Assembly: GCA_002298785.1 (NCBI GenBank) | Contig: DBMR01000069.1 | Span: 1 to 64,000 of the forward strand | Length of the DNA: 64,000 nt | From: Verrucomicrobia subdivision 3 bacterium UBA693 | GTDB taxonomy: Bacteria > Verrucomicrobiota > Verrucomicrobiia > Limisphaerales > UBA8199 | Direction: 5' to 3' | Part shown: positions 42,449 to 52,282 of the stretch, one piece after another | Layout: each line of letters opens with the position of its first letter | Numbering within the stretch: the first letter of the stretch is position 1 | Notes under the pieces: generated by a model | The model's input: only the letters and a program-made list of their open reading frames with translations | The model's database searches: none | Told to the model about the DNA's origin: nothing | Position numbers and translations under genes: made by a program

Positions 42449-45420
42449 TGCGCCTGAATGCGCACTGGACGCGCGCGGTGGCGGAGGCGGCGGACCCGCG
42501 ACGGGCCCGGCATTACCTGGACTTGCTGGCGGGCGCAACCGATCCAAAGCCGCTGGAGAAATTCGATGGGGAACGAGCGAGAGTGCTCTGCGCCTTGTTC
42601 AGCGGGTCACAGGCGCTCAGCGCGTTGCTGGTGGCCCAGCCGGAACTGTTGGCCGAGTTGGATCCTGAGAAGTTGAAATATCCGCGCCGCAAGGAGGGGT
42701 TGGTTCGGGAGGTCGGCGCATGGCTCGATCCACTGCTTGCCGCGAAAGATTATGCCGCAGCCTTCCGGCGGGTGCGCGGTCTGAAACAGACCGGGATGCT
42801 CAGAATCGCAGCGCGCGACCTGGCCCGGTTTGGAAAGGTGCCGGAACTCACCAGGGAATTATCCGATCTTGCGGACGTGTGCCTGGATGTCACCTGGCGG
42901 CTCTGCCTCGCTCAGCATCAGGATCGTTTTGGTCAACCCTGGCAGGAACCGGTAGCAGGTGCGGGCGCCTGGGTGCCGGCACGAGCGTGCGTGCTCGGGA
43001 TGGGTAAACTGGGAGGGCAGGAACTCAATTACAGTTCGGATGTGGATGTGCTGTTTGTCTACAACGGTGAAGGCAGCGTATTCCGGGAACCGCCGGTCAA
43101 AGGGCGCGCCCCACGTGCGGTATTGAGCAACCATCAGTTCTTCAACCGGGTGGCCGAGGCGTTCATTGGGGAAGTCAGCCGCACCACTCCGGAGGGAATG
43201 TTGTATCGGATCGATCTCCGGCTCCGGCCCGAAGGGGACGGAGGGCCTTTGAGCCGCTCCTTGGAGAGTTACGAGAATTATTATGCGCAATGGGGGCAGA
43301 CGTGGGAGCGCATGATGCTGATCAAGGCCCGCGGCGTGGCCGGTGATCAGCAGGTGGCGGCGGAATTTCTGGAAATGATCCAGCCCTTCCGCTATCCGCG
43401 CTCGATGAACCCCGGCGTGCTGCGCGAGGTGGCCGCGATGAAAGACCGCATCGAGAAGGAGGTGGTCAAAACCGGCGAACTGGAGAGCAACGTAAAGCTG
43501 GGGCGCGGCGGTATTCGGGAGGTGGAATTCGTCGTGCAATCGCTTCAGTTGCTGCATGCGGGGCGTCAGCCGTTTCTGCAAGGCGCGCAGACCCTGCCCG
43601 GGCTCGAAAAGCTCACGCAATATGAGTTGCTCGAGCGCGAGGAAGCAAAGGCTCTGGCCGAAGGCTATGTCTTTCTGCGGGATGTGGAGCACCGGCTCCA
43701 GATGGAGGATAATCTTCAAACCCATACGATCCCTCAGCAACGTCCCGCCCAGGAGCGGTTGGCCCGGCTGATGGGCTTTTCGACTCTGAAGGAATTCGAA
43801 GGCACACGTGGCAAGCTGAGCCGCGGGGTGCGCCGAATATTTGAAAAGATGCTCAAGCCGGAGCTCGGGGAAGCCGCCCCGGCTTCGCCGTTTCCCCGGC
43901 AGTTCGAAGGCGAGGAGGAAGCGTGGAAACAGCACCTCGTCCGGCATGGCTTTCGCGACCAGGAAAAAGCATTGAGGGTGTTGCGCGAGTTTGTGGAGGG
44001 ACCGGGTTACATCCATGTCTCCCAGCGCACCAGCGATTTGGCACTGGCATTGCTGCCGCGCCTCTTCGCGCTTTGCCCGCAATTGGATGCCAGCGGCATT
44101 TCGACCACTCCGCCTCGAGGCGCCGCCCAAGCCGACAAGGCCCGCATTCCGCTCTCCGACCCGGATCGAGTGCTGACCCGGCTGGATAATTTCATTACCG
44201 CCTACGGCGCACGCTCGACCTTGTTCGAGTTGTGGCACAGCAACCCTGGAATTTTCGAATTGCTCGCGATGCTGTTTGACCGTTCTGAGTTCCTGGCGGA
44301 GTTGGCGATTCGCACGCCAGACCTGGTGGACGAACTGGTCATGAGCGGCCGGTTGCGGCAGCGCAAGACGGCGGAGGAAACGCTGCGCGATCTGCGGCAT
44401 GGTTTCGCCGATGCCGATCAGCATCTGTGGCTCCGCAAATATCACCAGGTCGAGTTGATGCGCATCGGGTTGCGCGACATCCTTGGCCTGGCCGAAGCCG
44501 ACCAGTATCTTACCGAGCTTTCGGCGCTCGCCGACGCCTGCTTGCGCTACGCGGTGGAGGTGGTGACCAAACGGCACCGGCTCAAGCAGCCGCCATTTGT
44601 CATCATCGGCTTGGGCAAGTTGGGTGGAGTCGAAATCGATTACGGCTCGGATTTGGACATACTGTTCGTCGCCGACTCGAGGACGAAGGACCTGCGGCGC
44701 GTATCCAAGATGGCCCTCGAGGTCATGGACCTTATCTCGACCCGGACTGAGCAAGGCCTGACGTTCCAGACGGATGCCCGCCTGCGGCCGGACGGTGAAA
44801 AGGGGGTCCTGGTAAACACGCTCAAGGCCTATGAAGAATACTATCGGCAACGGGCGATGTTGTGGGAAATCCAGTCCCTGACCCGCGCTCGGCCGGTGGC
44901 CGGTGACATGGCCGTCGGACAGCGGTTCCAGGAATTGGCCGCCCAACTGACCGACTTTCAGCACCCTTCGCTGCCTCTGGCGGGTTTCACTCCGGATTGG
45001 AAGTCGAAGATTCACCAAATGCGGGTCCGGATCGAGAAGGAGCGCACGCCGGCCGGCAAGGAGGCGTTGGCGATCAAGACCGGCGCCGGCGGCCTGGTCG
45101 ATGCCGAGTTCCTGGCGCAGGCAATCTGTCTGGAGCACGGCTGGCAGGAAGCCAACACGTTGTCGGCGTTGCTGCGGGCCGAGCGCGAGAAACAACTGCC
45201 GGACGCTCCCCGACTCATCGCCAATTATCGCCTGATCCGCCGCGTGGAAGGGATTCTGCGACGCTGGAGTTACGAGGGGGAAACGGTGCTGCCCGATGAC
45301 GCCGCGCCGTATTACCGGGTTTCGGTGCGTTGCGGTTACCCGACGCCCGAGGCGTTCCGCGCCGCCATCGCGGAGGCTCGCGCCAGGGTGCGCGAAGTGT
45401 ATCTGAAGTTTTTCCAGTAA
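42445..45420 (+). CDS. glnE: bifunctional glutamine synthetase adenylyltransferase/deadenylase
   Basis: A 991-residue regulator of nitrogen assimilation that adds AMP to, and removes it from, glutamine synthetase. Two nucleotidyltransferase domains are evident: GMGKLGGQELNYSSDVDVLF (about residue 190) and GLGKLGGVEIDYGSDLDILF (about residue 720), each followed by an RLRPEG/RLRPDG motif and the GGIREVEF or GGLVDAEF helical region. Start ATG 42445 with GAGG upstream, overlapping the glycosyltransferase stop; a Met follows immediately. A longer open frame upstream is spurious. No glnA or glnB in the window. Confidence 0.93.
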   Translation: MMRLNAHWTRAVAEAADPRRARHYLDLLAGATDPKPLEKFDGERARVLCALFSGSQALSALLVAQPELLAELDPEKLKYPRRKEGLVREVGAWLDPLLAAKDYAAAFRRVRGLKQTGMLRIAARDLARFGKVPELTRELSDLADVCLDVTWRLCLAQHQDRFGQPWQEPVAGAGAWVPARACVLGMGKLGGQELNYSSDVDVLFVYNGEGSVFREPPVKGRAPRAVLSNHQFFNRVAEAFIGEVSRTTPEGMLYRIDLRLRPEGDGGPLSRSLESYENYYAQWGQTWERMMLIKARGVAGDQQVAAEFLEMIQPFRYPRSMNPGVLREVAAMKDRIEKEVVKTGELESNVKLGRGGIREVEFVVQSLQLLHAGRQPFLQGAQTLPGLEKLTQYELLEREEAKALAEGYVFLRDVEHRLQMEDNLQTHTIPQQRPAQERLARLMGFSTLKEFEGTRGKLSRGVRRIFEKMLKPELGEAAPASPFPRQFEGEEEAWKQHLVRHGFRDQEKALRVLREFVEGPGYIHVSQRTSDLALALLPRLFALCPQLDASGISTTPPRGAAQADKARIPLSDPDRVLTRLDNFITAYGARSTLFELWHSNPGIFELLAMLFDRSEFLAELAIRTPDLVDELVMSGRLRQRKTAEETLRDLRHGFADADQHLWLRKYHQVELMRIGLRDILGLAEADQYLTELSALADACLRYAVEVVTKRHRLKQPPFVIIGLGKLGGVEIDYGSDLDILFVADSRTKDLRRVSKMALEVMDLISTRTEQGLTFQTDARLRPDGEKGVLVNTLKAYEEYYRQRAMLWEIQSLTRARPVAGDMAVGQRFQELAAQLTDFQHPSLPLAGFTPDWKSKIHQMRVRIEKERTPAGKEALAIKTGAGGLVDAEFLAQAICLEHGWQEANTLSALLRAEREKQLPDAPRLIANYRLIRRVEGILRRWSYEGETVLPDDAAPYYRVSVRCGYPTPEAFRAAIAEARARVREVYLKFFQ

Positions 45421-45429
45421 CCCGCCGGG

Positions 45430-46305
45430 TTATTCGGGCAGTTTCAGCCACACTTCGAGCGGGCAATGGTCGCTCGGGAACTGGCCGTTCAGCGAAGTTG
45501 TAATGATCTCGGTTTTGTCCACCGCGGTGATGCCGCGGACCAGGATCCAATCGATTCGTTCGCCGGATTTGGACACGGCTTTGAAAGAATTGAACGTCCC
45601 CAAGCCGCGACCGACGACTTCCTTGGCGACGTCCCACGTGTCCACCAGGAATCCGTCCTTCACCAGGATTTGATGCGACGCGTTGTCGTATCCGGCGTTG
45701 AAGTCGCCAGTCAGAATAATGGGCAGGGTGGGTTGCAGGTTGGCCATCCGTTGGCGCACCAGTTCGGCGCTCTTTTCCCGGGCGCGTTGGATTTGGTGAT
45801 CGAAGTGGGTGTTAAAGTGGTAGAACTCGCGTTTCGTTTGCAGATCACGGAAACGCACCCAGGTAACCATGCGCCGGTTGCTGTTGCCCCAGGTCGAGGA
45901 GGCGGGGATTTCCGGAGTGTCCGACAGCCAGAAATGATTGGTAGACAGCGGCTGCAGGCGGCTTTGGCGGTAGAAAATGGCCATGAACTCGCCTTTGTCT
46001 CCGCCATCCCGTCCGGTGCCGATCCAGGAGTAACCGGGGAGATCGGAAGCCAACTCGTCTAATTGCCAGCGCAAGCCCTCCTGGGTGCCCATCAGGTCCG
46101 GCGCTGCCATCTCGAGGACCTGTCGCATCAAAGGCCGGCGCTGCGGCCACGCGTTGGGTGGGTTGGTGCTCGCGTAGCGCAGGTTGTAGCTCATGACGCG
46201 GAGGGTGTCATCCGCAGCCGCTGCTTGGTAGGTGCCGAGAAAGACCGCTGCGGCAAGCAGGCAAAAAGTGATGGGGAGCGTTCTTCGGGTATTCAGGCTG
46301 GTCAT
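45430..46305 (-). CDS. secreted endonuclease/exonuclease/phosphatase-family protein
   Basis: A 291-residue EEP-fold hydrolase with a signal peptide (about 1-31). Landmarks: MSYNLRY, GTQEGLRWQLDEL (metal Glu), FNTHFDH, LTGDFNAG and PSDHCPLEVWL with the catalytic Asp-His. The family covers nucleases, sphingomyelinases and inositol phosphatases; exported forms in this phylum are unassigned. ATG 46305 with AAGGAAA upstream is preferred over one six codons earlier. It is the last gene of the long minus-strand run, 11 bp after the methyltransferase. Confidence 0.87.
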   Translation of the reverse strand: MTSLNTRRTLPITFCLLAAAVFLGTYQAAAADDTLRVMSYNLRYASTNPPNAWPQRRPLMRQVLEMAAPDLMGTQEGLRWQLDELASDLPGYSWIGTGRDGGDKGEFMAIFYRQSRLQPLSTNHFWLSDTPEIPASSTWGNSNRRMVTWVRFRDLQTKREFYHFNTHFDHQIQRAREKSAELVRQRMANLQPTLPIILTGDFNAGYDNASHQILVKDGFLVDTWDVAKEVVGRGLGTFNSFKAVSKSGERIDWILVRGITAVDKTEIITTSLNGQFPSDHCPLEVWLKLPE

Positions 46306-46316
46306 GGCATTTCCTT

Positions 46317-47150
46317 TCAACACGGCTGGTGGGGGTGCATTTTACCGCGCTGCCGCGCGGCTTCATAGAAGAAAGCGGCGGCGGCGGCGCCAACATTGAG
46401 GGAATCGACTCCGTCGGCCATGGGGATGGCGACGGCATCGTCACAGGCGCGCAACACCTCCGGGGTGAGGCCATAGCCTTCGCTACCGAAGATCAGGCAG
46501 CAATCACCGGCGAGGTTTGCCTGGGGCAAGGTCCGGCCCGAAACGTGAGGGTGAGCCGCGACGCAGGACACCGAGGCCGCTTTGAGCGATTGCAGGCTGG
46601 CCAGCAGCGAGCCAGTTTCCAAAATCGGCATTTTGAACACGGTGCCCATCGAGCTGCGAACGGCTCGCCGCAAATAGGGGCTGGTGCAGGTTTCACCGAC
46701 GATCAATCCCTGCACGCCGAAACCGGCGGCGCACCGGATGATGGAACCCAGATTTTCGGCGCTGGAGAGTCCCTCGACGGCGGCGAATAACCGGGGCCGG
46801 GCCGGGTTGGCCAGCAGTGCTTCCAGGGTTGGGGCGACGGGGATTCTGCCGAGGGCCAGCAGGCCCTGGTACATGGAGAAGCCGGTGAGCGATTCCAACA
46901 GTTTCTTTTCCGCCACGAAAACCTGGACCCGCTCCGGGCGCGCGGCAATCAGGGAGTGCAAATCGTCCAGCCACTTTTGCGGCAGGAGCACGGAGACCAC
47001 CTCGAACCGGCTTTCCAGGAGTCGGCGGACCACCTTCTCGCCTTCCGCCACGAAGATACCGTCACGGCGATGGTCCATTTGGCGGCGCATCGTCCGGTAG
47101 GGCTGCAATTCGGCCAAATCGAGGGAATCGATCGTCCGGACTTGGAGCAT
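46317..47150 (-). CDS. TrmH/SpoU-family RNA 2'-O-methyltransferase
   Basis: A 277-residue SPOUT enzyme that methylates ribose 2'-OH in rRNA or tRNA using S-adenosylmethionine. An N-terminal substrate-binding domain (VAEGEKVVRRLLES) is followed by the knot domain: ENLGSIIRCAAGFG (motif 1), LIFGSEGYGL (motif 2) and IPMADGVDSLNVGAAAAAFFYE (motif 3). Target nucleotide unknown. It sits 15 bp after the MBL gene. Confidence 0.9.
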   Translation of the reverse strand: MLQVRTIDSLDLAELQPYRTMRRQMDHRRDGIFVAEGEKVVRRLLESRFEVVSVLLPQKWLDDLHSLIAARPERVQVFVAEKKLLESLTGFSMYQGLLALGRIPVAPTLEALLANPARPRLFAAVEGLSSAENLGSIIRCAAGFGVQGLIVGETCTSPYLRRAVRSSMGTVFKMPILETGSLLASLQSLKAASVSCVAAHPHVSGRTLPQANLAGDCCLIFGSEGYGLTPEVLRACDDAVAIPMADGVDSLNVGAAAAAFFYEAARQRGKMHPHQPC

Positions 47151-47165
47151 ATCGGCGCGTCGCGG

Positions 47166-47948
47166 CTAAAGGTTCAGGGTGGGGCAGGGGTGGTCCTGCG
47201 AAGTGACCTCGAGCCGAACGTGGTGCGCGCCGATTGATCCCATGCGATGATGCAGGACACTGTGGGCCAGTTCCGGACGATTGCATTCCCGGCTCAAATG
47301 GCCCAGGTAAACATGGCGCAGATCGGCGGACATGATGGTTTCGGCCACTTCGGCGGCGGCTTCGTTGGAAAGATGACCGTGGCGTCCGAGGATGCGTTGC
47401 TTGAGGCTCCAGGGGCGGCGGGGGCAATCCTGGAGCATTTTGACATCGTGATTCGCCTCGAGCACCAGGACGTTGGCGGAGCGTACGCGGTCGAGAACGA
47501 GCCGTGTGGCGTGGCCGAGGTCGGTCAGGAATCCCACCTTGCCGGCGCTGGTCTGGAGCATAAAACCGACCGGATCCTGGGCGTCGTGAGGGATGGTGAA
47601 GGTTTGCACCTCGACATCGCCCACCGCGAATCCGCCCCCAGTCGTAAAGAGACGGCATTCGAGCCGGGTCTTTTCCTGGTATTCAACGGCTTCTTTGGTG
47701 GCGCGATTGCAGTAAATGGGAATGCCGAGTTTTGAGCAAAGCAGGTTGATGCCCGCCACGTGATCGGAGTGCTCGTGCGTGACCAGCACGCCATCGAGGT
47801 TCTCGGGCACGCGTCCGATGGTGGCCAGGCGCTGCCGGATCTGGCGCAGGCTGAAGCCGGCGTCGATCAAAATTCGGGCACCTTCGGTCTCCAGATACGC
47901 GCAATTTCCGGAGGAACCGCTGCCGAGGATGGTTAAACTGACAGGCAC
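47166..47948 (-). CDS. MBL-fold metallo-hydrolase (YycJ/WalJ-like)
   Basis: A 260-residue metallo-beta-lactamase fold protein. LTILGSGSSGNCAYLE at the start and THEHSDHVAG (metal motif), then FTIPHDAQDPVGF, FLTDLGHAT, EANHD and a final GHLS..C are typical of the YycJ/WalJ subgroup, thought to act in DNA repair or phosphodiester hydrolysis. I chose the GTG at 47948; a longer reading from 48113 has an Arg-rich N-terminus with no family match. It follows clpC by 174 bp, a larger gap than elsewhere in the run. Confidence 0.85.
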   Translation of the reverse strand: MPVSLTILGSGSSGNCAYLETEGARILIDAGFSLRQIRQRLATIGRVPENLDGVLVTHEHSDHVAGINLLCSKLGIPIYCNRATKEAVEYQEKTRLECRLFTTGGGFAVGDVEVQTFTIPHDAQDPVGFMLQTSAGKVGFLTDLGHATRLVLDRVRSANVLVLEANHDVKMLQDCPRRPWSLKQRILGRHGHLSNEAAAEVAETIMSADLRHVYLGHLSRECNRPELAHSVLHHRMGSIGAHHVRLEVTSQDHPCPTLNL

Positions 47949-48122
47949 ATCGCAGCTTATGCGGCGGCGGCGGCGGCGATCAATGAATTTCCAACGACGC
48001 CCCGAAAATACTGATCGGCCACAACGCAGCGTGTGAGTGGAGAGCCGAAAGGCCGGAAACAACAATCGGTGAGGCGTGGTGTGTTTGCCACGGACCTCAC
48101 CGATATTGGCCAAGTCAAAAGC

Positions 48123-50624
48123 TTAACTGGAGAGCGCGCCTTCGGTGGCGGTTTTTTGCGAAAAGACCAGGTGGTCGCCTTCCGCGGTGACGCGCACCGG
48201 TTCGCCTTCGTGGAAGGAGCCTTTGAGAATCTCTTCCGCAAGAGGATCCTCGAGGAAACGTTCCACCGCCCGGCGCATGGGACGCGCGCCGTATTGCGGG
48301 TCGTAACCTTTGCCCACCAGGAAGTCCTTCGCTTTCTCGTCCAGGTCCAGCACGATGTTGCGGGCTTTGAGCCGCAGCATGACCTTGGTGATTTCTAGAT
48401 CCAAAATCGTGATCAGGTCCGGCTTCGTCAACGACCGGAAGACCACGATGTCGTCGAGGCGATTCAGGAATTCCGGACGAAACGTCTTCTTCGCTTCCTC
48501 CATGATCTTATCCCGCATCTTCTCGTAGCTGCCTTCATCCGAGATCGGAGAAAAGCCCATGGTGGATTGCCGTTTGATGGTATCGGAACCCACGTTGGAC
48601 GTCATCAGGATGATGGTGTTTCGGAAGTTCACCACCCGCCCGACGTTATCGGTCAGTTTGCCTTCCTCGAGGATCTGCAACAGCATGTTCCAAACGTCCG
48701 GGTGCGCTTTTTCGATTTCGTCGAAGAGCACCACGGAATACGGCTTGCGGCGGACCTGTTCGGTGAGTTGTCCGCCTTCCTCATAGCCGACATAACCCGG
48801 CGGCGATCCGATCAGGCGCGAGACATTGAACTTTTCCATGTATTCGCTCATGTCCAACTGGATGAGCGCTTTGGAGTCGCCGAACATCTGTTCCGCCAAA
48901 GTTTTGGCGAGCAGCGTCTTGCCGACACCGGTCGGGCCCAGTAGCAGGAACGTGCCGATGGGCCGGCGCGGGTCTTTGAGATCCGCCCGCGAGCGGCGCA
49001 GGGCCTTGCACATGGCGGAGACGCCTTCCTTCTGGCCGATCACCACCTTGCTCATTTCGGATTCGACCTGGACCAACCGCTGCATTTCCCCTTGCTCCAT
49101 GCGTTGGAGCGGGATGCCGGTCCATTTCGAGACCACCTGCAAAATGTCGTCCTCGTCCACCTTCACGCGTTTTTCCTCGCGCGAGGTGCGCCAGGTCTTC
49201 AGCAGGTTTTCCAGCTTTTCCTTGGCCTGCTTTTCCTTGTCGCGCATCGCGGCGGCGCCCTCGAAATCCTGGTCCTTGATGGCGCGCTCTTTCTTGCCTT
49301 TGATCTCCTCGATCTCGGCCTCGAGAACCTTGACCTCGGGCGGTCGGGTCATGGTGCCGATGCGTGCCCGCGATCCGGCTTCGTCCATCAGGTCGATGGC
49401 TTTGTCCGGCAGGAAACGGTCGGTGATATAGCGATCGCTCAATTTCACCGAGGCCTCAATGGAAGCATCGCTGAACTCGGCCTTGTGATGGTCCTCATAC
49501 TTCGGGCGGAGCCCTTTGAGGATCAACACGGCTTCCTCGATCGAGGGCGCTTCCACTTTGACGGACTGGAAGCGGCGTTCGAGCGCGGCGTCTTTTTCGA
49601 TGTATTTGCGGTATTCGTTGAGCGTGGTGGCGCCGATACATTGGAGTTCACCGCGGCTCAACGCCGGCTTGATGATATTCGAGGCATCCATGGTGCCTTC
49701 GGCCGAGCCGGCGCCCACGATGGTGTGCAATTCGTCGATGAAAAGGACGATGTTCTTGGAACGCCGGATTTCGTCCATGACGGCTTTGATGCGTTCCTCA
49801 AACTGACCGCGGTACTTGGTGCCGGCCACCATCAATGCCAGGTCCAGGGTGATGACCCGCTTGTCGCGGAGCAGTTCCGGGACGTTGCCCGCCGAGATTT
49901 CCTGAGCCAGACCTTCGACAATCGCCGTCTTGCCCACGCCCGCTTCTCCCAACAGCACCGGGTTGTTCTTCGTGCGGCGGCAGAGAATCTGGATGACGCG
50001 TTCAATCTCGCTCTTGCGCCCGATCACCGGGTCCATTTCCCCTTTGCGCGCGATTTCCGTCAGGTCCCGGCCAAAGGCTTTTAACGCCGGGGTTTTGACT
50101 TCCCCTTTCTTCTCGGCGGCAGCCGGTTTTTCCGGCGGTTCGCCACCTTGCTGGGGTTCTTCCTGCGCCGCAAAGTTGGGATCGAGTTCCTTCAGGATTT
50201 CCTGGCGGGTTTGTTCGATATCGACATCGAGGTTTTTCAACACCCGGGCGGCGACACCGTCGCCTTCGCGCAACAAGCCCAGCAGGATATGCTCGGTGCC
50301 CACGTAAGTGTGGCTGAGGGATTTGGCCTCCTTGGCGGCGAGCGCCAGCACCTTCTTCACGCGCGGGGTGTAGGGGATATTGCCGATCATCTTCTGATCG
50401 GGGCCGGTGCCGACCTGCTTTTCGACCTCCATCCGGACAATCTCGAGATCGAGGCCGAGCTTTTGCAGGACATTGACCGCCACCCCCTGGCCCAGCTTGA
50501 TCAAGCCCAGCAACAAATGCTCCGTGCCGACAAAATTGTGGTTAAACCGGTCCGCTTCCTTCCGCGCCAACGCCAGCACTTGTTGGGCGCGCGGGGTGAA
50601 ATTATTCATGGCTTCTTCGCTCAT
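48123..50624 (-). CDS. clpC: ATP-dependent Clp protease ATP-binding subunit ClpC
   Basis: An 833-residue AAA+ unfoldase. Two N-terminal Clp repeats (FVGTEHLLLGLIKLG and YVGTEHILLGLLREGDGVA), AAA-1 with GEAGVGKTAIVEGLA and LFIDELHTI, a UVR-containing middle domain (DQDFEGAAAMRDKEKQ) of the ClpC type, and AAA-2 with GPTGVGKTLLAKTLAE, LDMSEYMEKF and SPPGYVGYEEGG. It feeds unfolded or arginine-phosphorylated proteins to ClpP. Cotranscription with mcsA and mcsB (gaps 11 and 29 bp) supports the McsB-ClpC adaptor route. Confidence 0.97.
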   Translation of the reverse strand: MSEEAMNNFTPRAQQVLALARKEADRFNHNFVGTEHLLLGLIKLGQGVAVNVLQKLGLDLEIVRMEVEKQVGTGPDQKMIGNIPYTPRVKKVLALAAKEAKSLSHTYVGTEHILLGLLREGDGVAARVLKNLDVDIEQTRQEILKELDPNFAAQEEPQQGGEPPEKPAAAEKKGEVKTPALKAFGRDLTEIARKGEMDPVIGRKSEIERVIQILCRRTKNNPVLLGEAGVGKTAIVEGLAQEISAGNVPELLRDKRVITLDLALMVAGTKYRGQFEERIKAVMDEIRRSKNIVLFIDELHTIVGAGSAEGTMDASNIIKPALSRGELQCIGATTLNEYRKYIEKDAALERRFQSVKVEAPSIEEAVLILKGLRPKYEDHHKAEFSDASIEASVKLSDRYITDRFLPDKAIDLMDEAGSRARIGTMTRPPEVKVLEAEIEEIKGKKERAIKDQDFEGAAAMRDKEKQAKEKLENLLKTWRTSREEKRVKVDEDDILQVVSKWTGIPLQRMEQGEMQRLVQVESEMSKVVIGQKEGVSAMCKALRRSRADLKDPRRPIGTFLLLGPTGVGKTLLAKTLAEQMFGDSKALIQLDMSEYMEKFNVSRLIGSPPGYVGYEEGGQLTEQVRRKPYSVVLFDEIEKAHPDVWNMLLQILEEGKLTDNVGRVVNFRNTIILMTSNVGSDTIKRQSTMGFSPISDEGSYEKMRDKIMEEAKKTFRPEFLNRLDDIVVFRSLTKPDLITILDLEITKVMLRLKARNIVLDLDEKAKDFLVGKGYDPQYGARPMRRAVERFLEDPLAEEILKGSFHEGEPVRVTAEGDHLVFSQKTATEGALSS

Positions 50625-50653
50625 ACTTCGTCGGTAATAAAATGCAACGGTTT

Positions 50654-51754
50654 TTACGGTTTGTCCAATGTCGGACCCGGCGGCGGATTGGTCACGGGCC
50701 GGCTGACGGTGGCCAGCCGTTCGCGCACCATGTCAGCGCGCAGCAAGTCGCGCTCTTCGGCGGAGAGCTTCTCCGAATGCTGCTTTTGCAGATGGGCCGG
50801 CTGCGTTAACACGAACAATTCATCCACAATCGCCCGGTCCGTTCCCGGGAACAGGTCCAGGTCCACTCCCAGGCGCATCAGCGACAGGAGATTCATGGCC
50901 TCTTTGGAAGTGATGCTGTGGGCGTTGGCCAGGATTCCGTAAGCCCGACCGATGTGGTTATACACGACCTTGGGCTTCTTTTCGACAAGCGAACCGCGGG
51001 CGTTTTCTTCGTGATCGATGATCTGCGCCAAAACCTTTTCGAGGCGCTCGACGATGGCGGTTTCGGATTCGCCCAGGGTCATCTGGTTGGAAACCTGGAA
51101 GACGTTGCCAAGGGCTTCGGTGCCTTCGCCGAAGAGGCCGCGCACCGCCAGGCCCAGTTTGTTGACGGATTGAATGATCGGATTGATCTGCTCGGCGAGG
51201 ACCAGGCCGGGCAGATGCAACATGGCGCTGACCCGGATGCCGGTGCCCAAGTTGGTGGGGCAGGCGGTCAGGTAGCCCAATTCCGGGCTGAACGCGTAAT
51301 CGAGTTTACGTTCCAGGGCGGAATCGATGAGGTTGATGGCCACCCAGGCTTGCCGGACTTGCAGGCCGGGCCGCAGCGATTGCATGCGGAGGTGGTCCTC
51401 TTCGTTGATCATGACGCAGAACGATTCGTCCTGGTTTAGGACCAGGCCGCTGCCGGCGGATTTGGCCGCGTGTTCCCGGCTGATCAAATGCCGTTCGACC
51501 AGGATCTGCTTATCCAGGGTGGACAACCGATCCATGGTTTCCGCGAAAGAGTTCTTCAAATCCGGCAACGACTGGACGGCGGGAAGGATCAGATCCAGCA
51601 CGCGCACGCGCTCGGGTTTCTTGGCCCAACCGGGAAAGGCGGCGTCTTTGATGTTGCGCGCCAGGCGCACGCGGCTGGAGAGGACGATGCGATCATGCGG
51701 TCCTTTGCGCCGCGCCATCTCGGCGGGTGGCGTCAGAAATTTATGAATGTCCAT
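50654..51754 (-). CDS. mcsB: protein arginine kinase McsB
   Basis: A 366-residue phosphagen-kinase-fold enzyme that phosphorylates arginine side chains. Landmarks: IVLSSRVRLARNI, LVLNQDESFCVMINEEDHLRMQ in the catalytic half (Cys and Glu positions), LTACPTNLGTGIRVSAMLHLP (nucleotide Arg) and GTEALGNVFQVSNQ. It marks aberrant proteins for ClpC. A Pro-rich tail ends the protein. Encoded between mcsA and clpC; the ctsR repressor gene that heads this operon in Firmicutes is absent. Confidence 0.95.
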   Translation of the reverse strand: MDIHKFLTPPAEMARRKGPHDRIVLSSRVRLARNIKDAAFPGWAKKPERVRVLDLILPAVQSLPDLKNSFAETMDRLSTLDKQILVERHLISREHAAKSAGSGLVLNQDESFCVMINEEDHLRMQSLRPGLQVRQAWVAINLIDSALERKLDYAFSPELGYLTACPTNLGTGIRVSAMLHLPGLVLAEQINPIIQSVNKLGLAVRGLFGEGTEALGNVFQVSNQMTLGESETAIVERLEKVLAQIIDHEENARGSLVEKKPKVVYNHIGRAYGILANAHSITSKEAMNLLSLMRLGVDLDLFPGTDRAIVDELFVLTQPAHLQKQHSEKLSAEERDLLRADMVRERLATVSRPVTNPPPGPTLDKP

Positions 51755-51765
51755 GGCTCAAACCG

Positions 51766-52275
51766 TCAGGTGGCGGGGGACCCGCTCGTGCGCGCGTTCA
51801 TTTGCTTGATTTCATCGCGCAGCAGGGCGGCTTGCTCAAAATCCTCGGCTTCGATGGCCTTGGACAGCCGCTTTTGGAGGGACTTCACCCGGTCCGCGAC
51901 ATCGCGGCTGTGGCGCAGGGACTCGGGCACTTTCCCGATGTGCTGCGTGCCTTTGTGCATGGTCTTGAGCAGACCTTCGAGGGCCTCGGCGAAGGTGTTG
52001 TAACACTCGGGGCAACCCAGGCGGCCGGCTTTTTTGAAGTCGGCCTGGGTGAACCCGCAACGGGGGCAGGCCAGTTCGCTGCCGCCGCCGGCTTGCTCAA
52101 TTTCCTGCGAAGCTCCCAGACCCAGCAACAGGTCCGCCAGCGAGAAGCCGGTGGCGTCGTTTACCCCTTTGGTTTTGGCGCATTCTTCGCAAAGGTCCAC
52201 TTTTTGCATCTTATCCCCAGTAATCTGGGTCAGATGCACCGTGGCTTCCTTTTCTTTACAAACGCAGCACAACAT
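51766..52275 (-). CDS. mcsA: McsA, zinc-finger activator of McsB
   Basis: A 169-residue protein with two pairs of Cys zinc sites: MLCCVCKEKEA plus LCEECAK, and ACPRCGF plus GCPECYN. It ends in a UVR motif (LSKAIEAEDFEQAALLRDEI). In Firmicutes McsA activates McsB and links it to ClpC. It starts 7 bp after the aminotransferase gene and 11 bp before mcsB, so translation is likely coupled. Confidence 0.93.
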   Translation of the reverse strand: MLCCVCKEKEATVHLTQITGDKMQKVDLCEECAKTKGVNDATGFSLADLLLGLGASQEIEQAGGGSELACPRCGFTQADFKKAGRLGCPECYNTFAEALEGLLKTMHKGTQHIGKVPESLRHSRDVADRVKSLQKRLSKAIEAEDFEQAALLRDEIKQMNARTSGSPAT

Positions 52276-52282
52276 ATTTCAT

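Noticed and set aside
42859..45195. Long minus-strand open frame (778 codons) opposite glnE
   Set aside because: Its composition is that of a codon-position mirror of glnE; it has no family motifs, while glnE on the other strand has all of its motifs.
49092..50084. Plus-strand open frame opposite clpC
   Set aside because: Shadow frame; clpC is complete and highly conserved on the minus strand.
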